From the NCBI GenBank assembly GCA_033782935.1, contig JAWQEG010000522.1, forward strand, positions 930,001-994,000: a stretch of DNA of 64,000 bases, written 5' to 3'. Within the stretch, counting starts at the first letter, position 1; every line of letters starts with the position of its first letter. Both the position numbers and the translations under genes were made by a program. The stretch is from Petrolisthes cinctipes (taxonomy: Eukaryota > Arthropoda > Malacostraca > Decapoda > Porcellanidae). Below the pieces are notes generated by a model. The model searched no databases and was not told the DNA's origin. It worked only from the letters and a program-made list of their open reading frames with translations. Positions 41,345 through 53,169 of the stretch are shown piece by piece.

Positions 41345-42667
41345 AGCATGTTTTGGGCCTATATTTTGAAAATATTCTAGAACTAAGTAGGCATGTACAG
41401 ATCAGTTCTGGGACCCCAAAATATCGAATTTTCGGGTGTTTTGAGCCTGAATTTGAGATATAAACGGATACAGATGATGCATGCACATATCGACTTTGGA
41501 CACTTAAAATATCGATTTTTAGCATGTTTTGAGCCTATATATTAAAACAATTCTAGCACCGAGTAGGCATGTACAGATCGCTTCTGGGACTCCAAAATAT
41601 CGAATTTTCGGGTGTTTTGAGGTTTAATTTCGGATATAAACGGGTGCAGAAGATGCATACACATATTGACTTTTGTCACCTAAAATATCGATTTTCAGCT
41701 CGTTTTGGGCCTGTTTTTTGAAAATACTCTAACACGGAGTAGGCAAGTACAGATCGCTTCTGGGACCCCAAAATATCGAATTTTCGGGCTTTTTGAGCCT
41801 GAATTTGAGATATAAACGGGTACAGAAGATGCATCCACATTTCGAATTTTGGGCACCTAACAGATCGATTTTCAGTATGTTTTGGGCCCGTATATTGAAA
41901 ATACTCTAACACGGAGTAGGCATGTACAGATCGCTTCTGAGACCCCAAAATATCGAATTTTTGGGTGTATTGGGCCTGAATTTGAGATATCTACTTTGGG
42001 CACCTAAAATATCGATTTTTAGCATGTTTTGGGCCTATATTTTGAAAATATTCTAGCACTGAGTAGGCATGTACAGATTGCTTCTGGGACCCCAAAATAT
42101 CGAATTTTCGGGTGTTTTGGGCCTGAATTTGAGATATCGACTTTGGGCACCTAAAATATCGATTTGTAGCATGTTTTGGGCCTATATTTTGAAAATATTC
42201 TAGCACTAAGTAGGCATGTACAGATCAGTTCTGGGACCCCAAAATATCGAATTTTCGGGTGTTTTGAGGTTTAATTTCGGATATAAACGGGTGCAGAAGA
42301 TGCATACACATATTGACTTTGGTCACCTAAAATATCGATTTTCAGCTTGTTTTGTTCCTCTATTTTGAAAATACTCTAACACGGAGTAGGCAAGTACAGA
42401 TCGCTTATGGGACCCCAAAATATCGAATTTTCGGGTGTTTTGAGCATGAATTTGAGATATAAACCGGTACAGAAGATGCTTCCACATGTCGACTTTTGGG
42501 CACCTAAAAGATCGATTTTTAGTATGTTTTGGGCCTGTATATTAAAAATACTCTAACACGGAGTAGGCATGTACAGATCGCTTCTGGGACCCCAAAATAT
42601 CGATTTTTTGGGTGTTTTGGGCCTGAATTTGAGATATCTACTTTGGGCACCTAAAATATCGATTTTT
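41345..42667 (+). repeat. 8-unit module A, copy 4 (1323 bp)
   Basis: Matches copy 2 at offset 3480 over its full length; I saw no clear difference by eye. Followed directly by B copy 3. Confidence 0.93.
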
Positions 42668-43501
42668 AGCATGTTTTGGGCCTATATTTTGAAAATATTC
42701 TAGCACTGAGTAGGCATGTACAGATCGCTTCTGGGACCCCAAAATATCGAAATTTCGGGTGTTTTGAGCCTGAATTTGAGATATAAACGGGTACAGAAGA
42801 TGCATGCACATATTGACTTTGGGCACCTAAAATATCGATTTTCAGCATGTTTTGGGCCTATATTTTGAAAATACTCTAATTAGCAGTAGGCATGTACAGA
42901 TCGCTTCTGGGACCCAAAAATATCGAATTTTCGGGTGTTTTGAGCCTGAATTTGAGATATAAACGGGTACAGAAGATTCATGCACATATCGACTTTGGAC
43001 ACTTAAAATATCGATTTTTAGCATGTTTTGAGCCTATATTTTGAAAACATTCTAGCACTAACTAGACATGTACAGATCGCTTCTGGGACCCAAAATTAAC
43101 GAATTTTCAGGTGTTTTAAGGTTGAATTTGAGATGTAAACGAGAGCAGAAGATGCATACAAATGTTGACTTTGGGCACCTAAAATATCGATTTTCAGCAT
43201 GTTTTGGACCTGGTTCTGAGTAGGCGTTTAAAGATCGCTTCTGGGACCCCAAAATATCGAATTTTCGGGTGTTTGGAGCCTGAATTTGAGATATAAACGG
43301 GTACAGAAGATACATGAACATATCGACTTTTGGGCACCTAAAAGATCGATTTTCAGTATGTTTTGGGCCTGCATTTTGAAAATACTCTAACACGGAGTAG
43401 GCATGTACAGTTCGCTTCTGGGACCCCAAAATATCGAATTTTCGGGTGTTTTGGGCATGAATTTGAGATATCGACTTTGGGTACCTAAAATATCGATTTG
43501 G
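42668..43501 (+). repeat. 5-unit module B, copy 3 (834 bp)
   Basis: Matches B copy 2 at offset 2157. It is somewhat more diverged: TTAGCAGTAGG for TTAGGAGTAGG near 42881, GAGATGTAAACG near 43133 and ACAAATGTTGAC near 43159. Confidence 0.91.
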
Positions 43502-44574
43502 AGCATGTTTTTGGCCTATATTTTGAAAATATTCTAGAAATAAGTAGGCATGTACAGATCACTTCTGGGACCCCAAAATATCGAATTTTCGGGTGTTTTG
43601 AGCCTGAATTTGAGATATAAACGGGTACAGATGATGCATGCACATATCGACTTTGGACACGTAAAATATCGATTTTTAGCATGTTTTGAGCCTATATATT
43701 AAAACAATTCTAGCACCGAGTAGGCATGTACAGATCGCTTCTGGGACCCAAAAATATCGAATTTTCGGATGTTTTGAGGTTTAATTTCGGATATAAACGG
43801 GTGCAGAAGATGCATACACATATTGACTTTGGTCACCTAAAATATCGATTTTCAGCTTGTTTTGGGCCTCTATTTTGAAAATACTCTAACACGGAGTAGG
43901 CAAGTACAGATCGCTTCTGGGACCCCAAAATATCGAATTTTAGGGTGTTTTGAGCCTGAATTTGAGATATAAACCGGTACAGAAGAAGCTTCCACATGTC
44001 GACTTTTGGGCACCTAAAAGATCGATTTTCAGTATGTTTTGGGCCTGTATATTGAAAATACTCTAACACGGAGTAGGCATGTACAGATCGCTTTTAGGAC
44101 CCCAAAATATCGAATTTTTGGGTGTTTTGGGCCTGAATTTGAGATATCGACTTTGGGCACCTAAAAGATCGATTTTTAGCATGTTTTGGGCCTATATTTT
44201 GAAAATATTCTAGCACTGAGTAGGCATGTACAGATCGCTTCTGGGACCCCAAAATATCGAATTTTCGGGTGTTTTGAGCCTGAATTTGAGATATAAACGG
44301 GTACAGAAGATGCATGCACATATTGACTTTGGGCACCAAAAATATCGATTTTCAGCATGTTTTGGGCCTATATTTTGAAAATATTCTAGCACTAAGTAGG
44401 CATGTACAGATCAGTTCTGGTACCCCAAAATATCGAATTTTCGGGTATTTTGAGCCGGAATTTGAGATATAAACGGGTACAGATGATGCATGCACATATC
44501 GACTTTGGACACTTAAAATATCGATTTTTAGCATGTTTTGAGCCTATATATTAAAACAATTCTAGCACCGAGTA
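43502..44574 (+). repeat. Module A, diverged partial copy
   Basis: Starts like module A at offset 2157 (unit starts 43502, 43678, 43854, 44031 and 44178), but after 44178 a 176-bp unit replaces the second 147-bp one. At about 44570 a unit with the TATATTAAAACAATTC first part continues as an AGCTTG-type unit (GGCAAGTACAG, then GCTTCCACATGTCG), a hybrid that removed one unit. Confidence 0.83.
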
Positions 44575-46553
44575 GGCAAGTACAGATCGCTTCTGGGACC
44601 CCAAAATATCGAATTTTCGGGTGTTTTGAGCCTGAATTTGAGATATAAATCGGTACAGAAGATGCTTCCACATGTCGACTTTTGGGCACCTAAAAGATCG
44701 ATTTTCAGTATGTTTTGGGCCTGTATATTGAAAATACTCTAACACGGAGTAGGCATGTACAGATCGCTTCTGGGACCCCAAAATATCGAATTTTTGGGTG
44801 TTTTGGGCCTGAATTTGAGATATCTACTTTGGGCACCTAAATATCGATTTTTAGCATGTTTTGGGCCTATACTTTGAAAATATTCTAGCACTGAGTAGGC
44901 ATGTACAGATCACTTCTGGGACCCCAAAATATCGAATTTTCGGGTGTTTTGAGCATGAATTTGAGATATAAACGGGTACAGAAGATGCATGCACATATTG
45001 ACTTTGGGCACCTAAAATATCGATTTTCAGCATGTTTTGGGCCTATATTTTGAAAATACTCTAATTAGGAGTAGGCATGTACAGATCGCTTCTGGGACCC
45101 AAAAATATCGAATTTTCGGGTGTTTTGAACCTGCATTTGATATATAAACGGGTTCAGAAGATTCATGCACATATCGATTTTGGACACTTAAAATATCGAT
45201 TTTTAGCATGTTTTGAGCCTATATTTTGAAAACATTCTAGCACTAACTAGACATGTACAGATCGCTTCTGGGACCCAAAATTATCGAATTTTCAGGTGTT
45301 TTAAGGTTGAATTTGAGATATAAACGAGTGCAGAAAATGCATACACATGTTGACTTTGGGCACCTAAAATATCGATTTTCAGCATGTTTTGGGCCTGCTT
45401 CTGAGTAGACGCGTACAGATCGCTTCTGGGACCCCAAAATATCGAATTTTCGGGTGTTTGGAGCCTGAATTTGAGATATAAACGGGTACAGAAGATGCAT
45501 GCACATATCGACTTTTGGGCACCTAAAAGATCGATTTTCAGTATGTTTTGGGCCTGTATTTTGAAAATACTCTAACACGGAGTAGGCATGTACAGTTCGC
45601 TTCTGGGACCCCAAAATATCGAATTTTCGGGTGTTTTGGGCCTGAATTTGAGATATCGACTTTGGGCACCTAAAATATCGATTTTTAGCATGTTTTGGGC
45701 CTATATTTTGAAAATATTCTAGCACTAAGTAGGCATGTACATATCGCTTCTGGGACCCAAAAATATCGAATTTTCGGGTGGTTAGAGGTTAAATAAGGGA
45801 TATAAACGGGTACAGAAGATGCATGCACATATCGACTTTTGGGCACCTAAAAGATCGATTTTCAGTATGCTTTGGGCCTGTAATTTGAAAATACTCTAAC
45901 ACGGAGTTGGCATGTACAGTTCGCTTCTGGGACCCCAAAATATCGAATGTTCGGGTGTTTTGGGCCTGCATTTGAGATATCGACTTTGGGCACCTAAAAT
46001 ATCGATTTTTAGCATGTTTTGGCCCTATATTTTGAAAATATTCTAGCACTGAGTAGGCATGTACAGATCGATTCTGGGACCCAAAAATATAGAATTTTTG
46101 GGTGTTTTGAGGTTGAATTTGGGATATAAACGGGTGCAGAAGATGCATACACATATTGACATTTGGGCACCTAAAATATCGATTTCAGTATGTATTGGGC
46201 CGGTATATTGAAAATACTCTAACACGGAGTAGACATGTAGAGATCGATTCTGGGACCCCAAAATATCGAATTTTCGGGTGTTTTGGGCCTGAATTTGATA
46301 TATCGACTTTGGGCACCTAAAATATCGATTTTAGCATGTTTTGGGCCTATATTTTGAAAATATTCTAGCACTGAGTAGGCATATACAGATCGCTTCTGGG
46401 ACACAAAAATATCGAATTTTCGGGTGTTTTGAGCCTGAATTCGAGATATAAACGAGTACAGAAGATGCATGCTCTAATCGACTTTTGGGCACCTAAAATA
46501 TCGATTTTGAGCATGTTTTGGGTCTGTATCTTGAAAACATGCTAACTAGGAGT
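44575..46553 (+). repeat. Duplicated segment D6, first part, copy 1
   Basis: Matches 55359-57516 at offset 10784 up to about 46.05 kb and about 10962 afterward; the extra 178 bp in the other copy is about one unit. Shared rare variants include GGTTAAAT/GGTTAAAA before AAGGGATATAAACG, GGGCCGGTATATTG and ATGCTCTAATCGAC. Confidence 0.83.
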
Positions 46554-47744
46554 AGGCATGTACAGTTCGCTTCTGGGACACCAAAATATCGAATTTTCGG
46601 GTGTTTTGGGCCTGCATTTGAGATATCGACTTTGAGCACCTAAAATATCTATTTTTAGCATGTTTTGGCCCTATATTTTGAAAATATTCAGGCACTAAGT
46701 AGGCATGTACAGATCACTTCTGGGACCCCAAAATATCGAATTTTCGGGTGTTTTGAGCCTGAATTTGAGATATAAACGGGTACAGATGATGCATGCACAT
46801 ATCGATTTTGGACACTTAAAATATCGATTTTTTAGCATGTTTTGAGCCTATATTTTGAAAATATTCTAGCCCTGAGTAGGCATGTACAGATCATTTCTGG
46901 GACCCAAAAATATCGAATTTTCGGGTGTTTCGAGGTTGAATTTGGGATATAAACGGGTGCAAAAGATGCATACACATATTGACTTTGGTCACCTAAAATA
47001 TCAATTTTCAGCTTGTTTTGGGCCTATATTTTGAAAATACTCTAAAACGGAGTAGGCAAGTACAGATCGCCTCTGGGACCCCAAAATATCGAATTTTCAG
47101 GTGTTTTGAGCCTGAATTTGAAATATAAACGTGTACAGAAGATGCATGCACATATCGACTTTTGGGCACCTAAAAGATCGATTTTCAGTATGTTTTGGGC
47201 CTGTATTTTGAAAATACTTTAACACGGAGTAGGCATGTACATTTCGCTTCTGGGACCCCAAAATATCGAATTTTCTGGTGTTTTGGGCCTGAATTTGAGA
47301 TATCGACTTTGGGCACCTAAAATATCGATTTTTAGCAAGTTTTGGGCCTATATTTTGAAAATATTCTAGCACTAAGTAGGCATGTACAGATCACTTCTGG
47401 GACCCCAAAATATCGAATTTTCGGGTGTTTTGAGCCTGAATTTGAGATATAAACGGGTTCAGATGATGCATGCACATATCGACTTTGGACACTTAAAATG
47501 TCGATTTTTAGCATGTTTTGAGCCTATATTTTGAAAAAATTCTAGCACTGAGTAGGTAAGTACAGATCCCTTCTGGGACCCCAAAATATCGAATTTTCGG
47601 GTGTTTTGAGGTTGAATTTGGGATATAAACGGGTGCAGAAGATGCATACACATGTTGACTTTGGTCACCTAAAATATCGACTTTCAGCTTGTTTTGGGCC
47701 TGTATTTTGAAAATACTCTAAAACAGAGTATGCAAGTACAGATC
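46554..47744 (+). repeat. Duplicated segment D6, second part, copy 1
   Basis: 46553 to about 48100 matches 58350-59900 at offset 11797. Diagnostic variants are TATTCAGGCACTAAG, GGTGTTTCGAGG, AAAACGGAGTAGG and GCAAGTTTTGGGCC. The other copy has about 830 bp more between the first and second parts, close to five units. Confidence 0.83.
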
Positions 47745-49211
47745 GCCTCTGGGACCCCAAAATATCAAATTTTCGGGTGTTTTGAGCCTGAATTTGAGAA
47801 AAAACGGGTACAGAAGATGCATCCACATATCGACTTGGGCACCTAAAAGATCGATTTTCAGTATGTTTTAGGCCTGTATATAGAAAATACTCTAACACGG
47901 AGTAGACATGTACAGATCGATTCTGGGACCTCAAAATATCGAATTTTTGGGTGTATTGGGCCTGAATTTGAGATATCGACTTTGGGCACCTAAAATATCG
48001 ATTTTTAGCATGTTTTGGGCCTATATTTTGAAAATATTCTAGCACTGAGTAGGCATGTACAGATCGCTTCTGGGACACAAAAATATCGAATTTTCGGGTG
48101 TTTTGAGCTTGAAATTGAGATATAAACGGGTACAGAAGATGCATGCTCTTATCAACTTTTGGGCACCTAAAATATCGATTTTGAGCATGTTTTGGGTCTG
48201 TATCTTGAAAACATTCTAAATAGGATTAGGGATGTACAGGTCGCTTCTAGAACCCAAAAATACCGAATTTTCGGGTGTTTTGAGCCTGAATTTGAGATAT
48301 AAACGGGTACAGAAGATGCATGCACATATTGACTTTGGGCACCTAAAATATCGATTTTCAGCATGTTTTGGGTCTGTATTTTGAAAATACTCTAACTAGG
48401 AGTAGTAATGTACAGATCGCTTCTGGGACCCCAAAATATCGAATTTTCGGGTGTTTTGAGCCTGAATTTGAGATATAAACGGGTACAGATGATGCATTCA
48501 CATATCGACTTTGGACACTTAAAATATCGATTTTTAGCATGTTTTGAGCCTATATTTTGAAAACATTCTAGCACTGAGTAGGCAAGTAGAGATCCCTTCT
48601 GGGACCCAAAAAATATCGAATTTTCGGGTTTTTTGAGGTTGAATTTGGGATATAAACTGGTGCAGAAGATGCATACACATATTGACTTTGGTCACCTAAA
48701 ATATCGATTTTCAGCTTGTTTTAGGCCTGTATATTGAAAATACTCTAACACGGAGTAGGCATGTACAGTTCGCTTCTGGGACCCCAAAATATCGAATTTT
48801 CGGGTGTTTTGGGCCTGCAATTGAGATATCGACTTTGGTCACCTAAAATATCAATTTTTAGCATGTTTTGGGCCTATATTTTGAAAATATTCTAGCACTA
48901 AGTAGGCATTTACAGATCACTTCTGGGACCGCAAAATAGCGAAGTTTCGGGTGTTTTGAGCCTGAATTTGAGATATAAACGGGTACAGATGATGCATGCA
49001 CATATCGACTTTGGACACTTAAAATATCGATTTTTAGCATGTTTTGAGCCTATATATTAAAACAATTCTAGCACCGAGTAGGCATGTACAGATTGCTTCT
49101 GGGACCCAAAAATATCGAATTTTCGGATGTTTTGAGGTTTAATTTCGGATATAAACGGGTGCAGAAGAAGCATACACATATTGACTTTGGTCACCTAAAA
49201 TATCGATTTTC
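47745..49211 (+). repeat. Duplicated segment D7, copy 1
   Basis: 47745 to about 49575 matches 53170-55000 at offset 5424/5425. Markers are GAGAAAAAACGGGTACAG (half B with the TATA replaced by an A run), TGTATATAGAAAATAC, GGATTAGGGATGTACAGG and GATGCATTCACATATCG. Copy 1 has lost two T residues near 47835 (CGACTTGGGC). Confidence 0.85.
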
Positions 49212-50063
49212 AGCTTGTTTTGGGCCTCTATTTTGAAAATACTCTAACACGGAGTAGGCAAGTACAGATCGCTTCTGGGACCCCAAAATATCGAATTTTC
49301 GGGTGTTTTGAGCCTGAATTTGAGATATAAACCGGTACAGAAGAAGCTTCCACATGTCGACTTTTGGGCACCTAAAAGATCGATTTTCAGTATGTTTTGG
49401 GCCTGTATATTGAAAATACTCTAACACGGAGTAGGCATGTACAGATCGCTTTTAGGACCCCAAAATATCGAATTTGTGGGTGTTTTGGGCCTGAATATGT
49501 GATATCTACTTTGGGCACCTAAAATATCGATTTTTAGCATGTTTTGGGCCTATATTTTGAAAATATTCTAGCACTGAGTAGGCATGTACAGATCGCTTCA
49601 GGGACCCCAAAATATCGAATTTTCGGGTGTTTTGAGCCTGAATTTGAGATATAAACGGGTACAGAAGATGCATGCACATATTGACTTTGGGCACCTAAAA
49701 TATCGATTTTCAGCATGTTTTGGGCCTATATTTTGAAAATATTCTTGCACTAAGTAGGCATGTACAGATCAGTTCTGGGACCACAAAATATCGAATTTTC
49801 GGGTGTTTTGAGCCTGAATTTGAGATATAAACGGGTACAGATGATGCATGCACATATCGAATTTGGACACTTAAAATATCGATTTTTAGCATGTTTTGAG
49901 CCTATATATTAAAACAATTCTTGCACCGAGTAGGCATGTACAGATCGCTTCTGGGACCCAAAAATATCGAATTTTCGGATGTTTTGAGGTTTAATTTCGG
50001 ATATAAACGGGTGCAGAAGATGCATACACATATTGACTTTGGTCACCTAAAATATCGATTTTC
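49212..50063 (+). repeat. 5-unit HOR of 852 bp, copy 1
   Basis: Unit lengths are 177, 147, 176, 176 and 176 (sum 852). The first unit is AGCTTGTTTTGGGCCTC and the second AGTATG with CTTTTAGGACCCC. The last unit has TATATTAAAACAATTC. Confidence 0.9.
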
Positions 50064-50636
50064 AGCTTGTTTTGGGCCTCTATTTTGAAAATACTCTAAC
50101 ACGGAGTAGGCAAGTACAGATCGCTTCTGGGACCCCAAAATATCGAATTTTCGGGTGTTTTGAGAATGAATTTGAGATATAAACCTGTACAGAAGAAGCT
50201 TCCACATGTCGACTTTTGGGCACCTAAAAGATCGATTTTCAGTATGTTTTGGGCCTGTATATTGAAAATACTCTAACACGGAGTAGGCATGTACAGATCG
50301 CTTTTAGGACCCCAAAATATCGAATTTTTGGGTGTATTGGGCCTGAATTTGAGATATCGACTTTGTGCACCTAAAAGATCGATTTTTAGCATGTTTTGGG
50401 CCTATATTTTGAAAATATTCTAGCACTGAGTAGGCATGTACAGATCTCTTCTGGGACCCCAAAATATCGAATTTTCGGGTCTTTTGAGGCTGAATTTGAG
50501 ATATAAACGGGTACAGATGATGCATGCACATATTGACTTTGGGCACCTAAAATATCGATTTTCAGCATGTTTTGGGCCTATATTTTGAAAATATTCTAGC
50601 ACTAAGTAGGCATGTACAGATCAGTTCTGGTACCCC

Positions 50637-50724
50637 AAAATATCGAATTTTCGGGTGTTTTGAGCCTGAATTTGAGATATAAACGGGTACAGATGATGCA
50701 TGCACATATCGACTTTGGACACTT
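50637..50724 (+). repeat. Half-unit B (88 bp)
   Basis: Starts AAAATATCGAATTTTCGGG and ends GACTTTGGACACTT. It aligns gap-free to half A, with the strongest agreement at positions 1-10, 21-30 (GTTTTGAGCC in both) and 61-75 (TGCATG.ACA.ATCG). It contains the TGCATGCA palindrome, and the 29-bp segment lost in the 147-bp unit class lies in this half. Four CpG sites are present. Confidence 0.85.
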
Positions 50725-50812
50725 AAAATATCGATTTTTAGCATGTTTTGAGCCTATATATTAAAACAATTCTAGCACCGAATAGGCATGTACAGATCGC
50801 TTCTGGGACCCA
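50725..50812 (+). repeat. Half-unit A (88 bp)
   Basis: Starts AAAATATCGATTTTTAGCAT and ends TCTGGGACCCA. It is the diverged sister of half B: a consensus A against a consensus B gives about 58 of 88 identical positions without gaps. Half A carries the variable middle (TATTTTGAAAATA dyad in many units; TATATTAAAACAATTC in this one) and is where the 18-bp loss of the 158/159-bp class occurs. Confidence 0.85.
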
Positions 50813-50915
50813 AAAATATCGAATTTTCGGGTGTTTTGAGGTTTAATTTCGGATATAAACGGGTGCAGAAGATGCATACACATATTGACTTTGGTCACCT
50901 AAAATATCGATTTTC

Positions 50916-51412
50916 AGCTTGTTTTAGCCTCTATTTTGAAAATACTCTAACACGGAGTAGGGAAGTACAGATCGCTTCTGGGACCCCAAAATATCGAATT
51001 TTCGGGTGTTTTGAGCCTGAATTTGAGATATAAACCGGTACAGAAGAAGCTTCCACATGTCGACTTTTGGGCACCTAAAGGATCGATTTTCAGTATGTTT
51101 TGGGCCTGTATATTGAAAATACTCTAACACGGAGTAGGCATGTACAGATCGCTTCTGGAACCCCAAAATATCGAATTTTTGGGTGTTTTTGGCCTGAATT
51201 TGAGATATCTACTTGGGCACCTAAATATCGATTTTTAGCATGTTTTGGGCCTATATTTTGAAAATATTCTAGCAATGACTAAGCATGTACAGATCACTTC
51301 TGGGACCCCAAAATATCGAATTTTCGGGTGTTTTGAGCCTGAATTTGAGATATAAACGGGTACAGAAGATGCATGCACATATTGACTTTGGGCACCTAAA
51401 ATATCGATTTTC
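50916..51412 (+). repeat. 5-unit HOR of 852 bp, copy 3 (partial)
   Basis: Three units of 176, 145 and 176 bp. They follow the HOR order with small private deletions (TTTTAGCCTC, ACTTGGGCACC, CTAAATATCG). After 51413 the sequence switches to module-B-like units. Confidence 0.83.
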
Positions 51413-53169
51413 AGCATGTTTTGGGCCTATATTTTGAAAATACTCTAATTAGGAGTAGTCATGTACAGATCGCTTCTGGGACCCAAAAATATCGAATTTT
51501 CGGGTGTTTTGAGCCTGAATTTGAGATATAAACGGGTTCAGAAGATTCATGCACATATCGACTTTGGACACTTAAAATATCGATTTTTAGCATGTTTTGA
51601 GCCTATATTTTGAAAACATTCTAGCACTAACTAGACATGTACAGATCGCTTCTAGGACCCAAAATTATCGAATTTTCAGGTGTTTTGAGGTTGAATTTGA
51701 GATATAAACGAGTGCAGAAGATGCATACACATATTGACTTTGGGCACCTAAAATATCGATGTTCAGCATGTTTTGGGCCTGCTTCTGAGTAGACGCGTAC
51801 AGATCGCTTCTGGGACCCCAAAATATCGAATTTTCGAGTGTTTTGAGCCTGAATTTGAGATATAAACGGGTACAGAAGATGCATGCACATATTGACTTTG
51901 GGCACCTAAAATATCGATTTTCAGCATGTTTTGGTCCTATATTTTGAAAATATTCTTGCACTAAGTAGGCATGTACAGATCAGTTCTGGGACCCCAAAAT
52001 ATCGAATTTTCGGGTGTTTTGAGCCTGAATTTGAGATATAAACGGGTACAGATGATGCATGCACATATCGACTTTGGACACTTAAAATATCGATTTTTAG
52101 CATGTTTTGAGCCTATATATTAAAACAATTCTTGCACCGAGTAGGCATGTACAGATCGCTTCTGGGACCCAAAAATATCGAATTTTCGGGTGTTTTGAGG
52201 TTTAATTTCGGATATAAACGGGTGCAGAAGATGCATACACATATTGACTTTGGTCACCTAAAATATCGATTTTCAGCTTGTTTTGGGCCTCTATTTTGAA
52301 AATACTCTAACACGGAGTAGGCAAGTACAGATCGCTTCTGGGACCCCAAAATATCGAATTTTCGGGTGTTTTGAGCCTGAATTTGAGATATAAACCGGTA
52401 CAGAAGAAGCTTCCACATGTCGACTTTTGGGCACCTAAAAGATCGATTTTCAGTATGTTTTGGGCCTGTATATTGAAAATACTCTAACACGGAGTAGGCA
52501 TGTACAGATCGCTTTTAGGACCCCAAAATATCGAATTTTCGGGTGTTTTGGGCCTCAATTTGAGATATCGACTTTGGGCACCTAAAAGATCGATTTTTAG
52601 CATGTTTTGGGCCTATATTTTGAAAATATTCTAGCACTGAGTAGGCATGTACAGATCGCTTCTGGGACCCCAAAATATCGAATTTTCGGGTGTTTTGAGC
52701 CTGAATTTGAGATATAAACTGGTACAGAAGATGCATGCACATATTGACTTTGGGCACCTAAAATATCGATTTTCAGCATGTTTTGGGCCTATATTTTGAA
52801 AATACTCTAATTAAGAGTAGGCATGTACAGATCGCTTCTGGGACCCAAAAATATCGAATTTTCGGGTGTTTTGAGCCTGCATTTGAGATATAAACGGGTT
52901 CAGAAGATTCATGCACATATCGACTTTGGACACTTAAAATATCGATTTTTAGCATGTTTTTAGCCTATATTTTGAAAACATTCTAGCACTAACTAGACAT
53001 GTACAGATCGCTTCTGGGACCCAAAATTATCGAATTTTCACGTGTTTTGAGGTTGAATTTGAGATATAAACGAGTGCAGAAGATGCATACACATGTTGAC
53101 TTTGGGCACCTAAAATATCGATTTTCAGCATGTTTTGGGCCTGCTTCTGAGTAGACCCGTACAGATCGC
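51413..53169 (+). repeat. Module-B-like and 852-HOR-like units
   Basis: Unit starts are 51413, 51589, 51765, 51923, 52099, 52275, 52452, 52599, 52775, 52951 and 53127. 51413-51922 and 52775-53169 carry the CTAATTAGGAG or CTAATTAAGAG, ACTAACTAGACATG and GCTTCTGAGTAGAC series of module B. 52099-52774 repeats about 49888-50563 at offset 2211. Confidence 0.82.

Larger units (their letters stand above)
50637..50812 (+). repeat. Reference 176-bp satellite unit (halves B then A)
   Basis: A clean full-length example, 88 + 88 bp, with 65 G or C of 176 (37%) by hand count. Each half opens with the same ten bases, AAAATATCGA. Conserved landmarks in order are AAAATATCGAATTTTCGGG, GTTTTGAGCCTG, GAGATATAAACGGGTACAG, GATGCATGCACATATCGAC, then AAAATATCGATTTTTAGCAT, GTTTTGAGCCTA, GGCATGTACAGATCGCTTCT and GGGACCC. 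The choice of starting phase is arbitrary. Confidence 0.93.
50064..50915 (+). repeat. 5-unit HOR of 852 bp, copy 2
   Basis: Same length series at offset 852. Private changes include GATCTCTTCTGGG, GGGTCTTTTGAGGCTG and TCTGGTACCCC. The reference unit described above lies in this copy. Confidence 0.9.
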
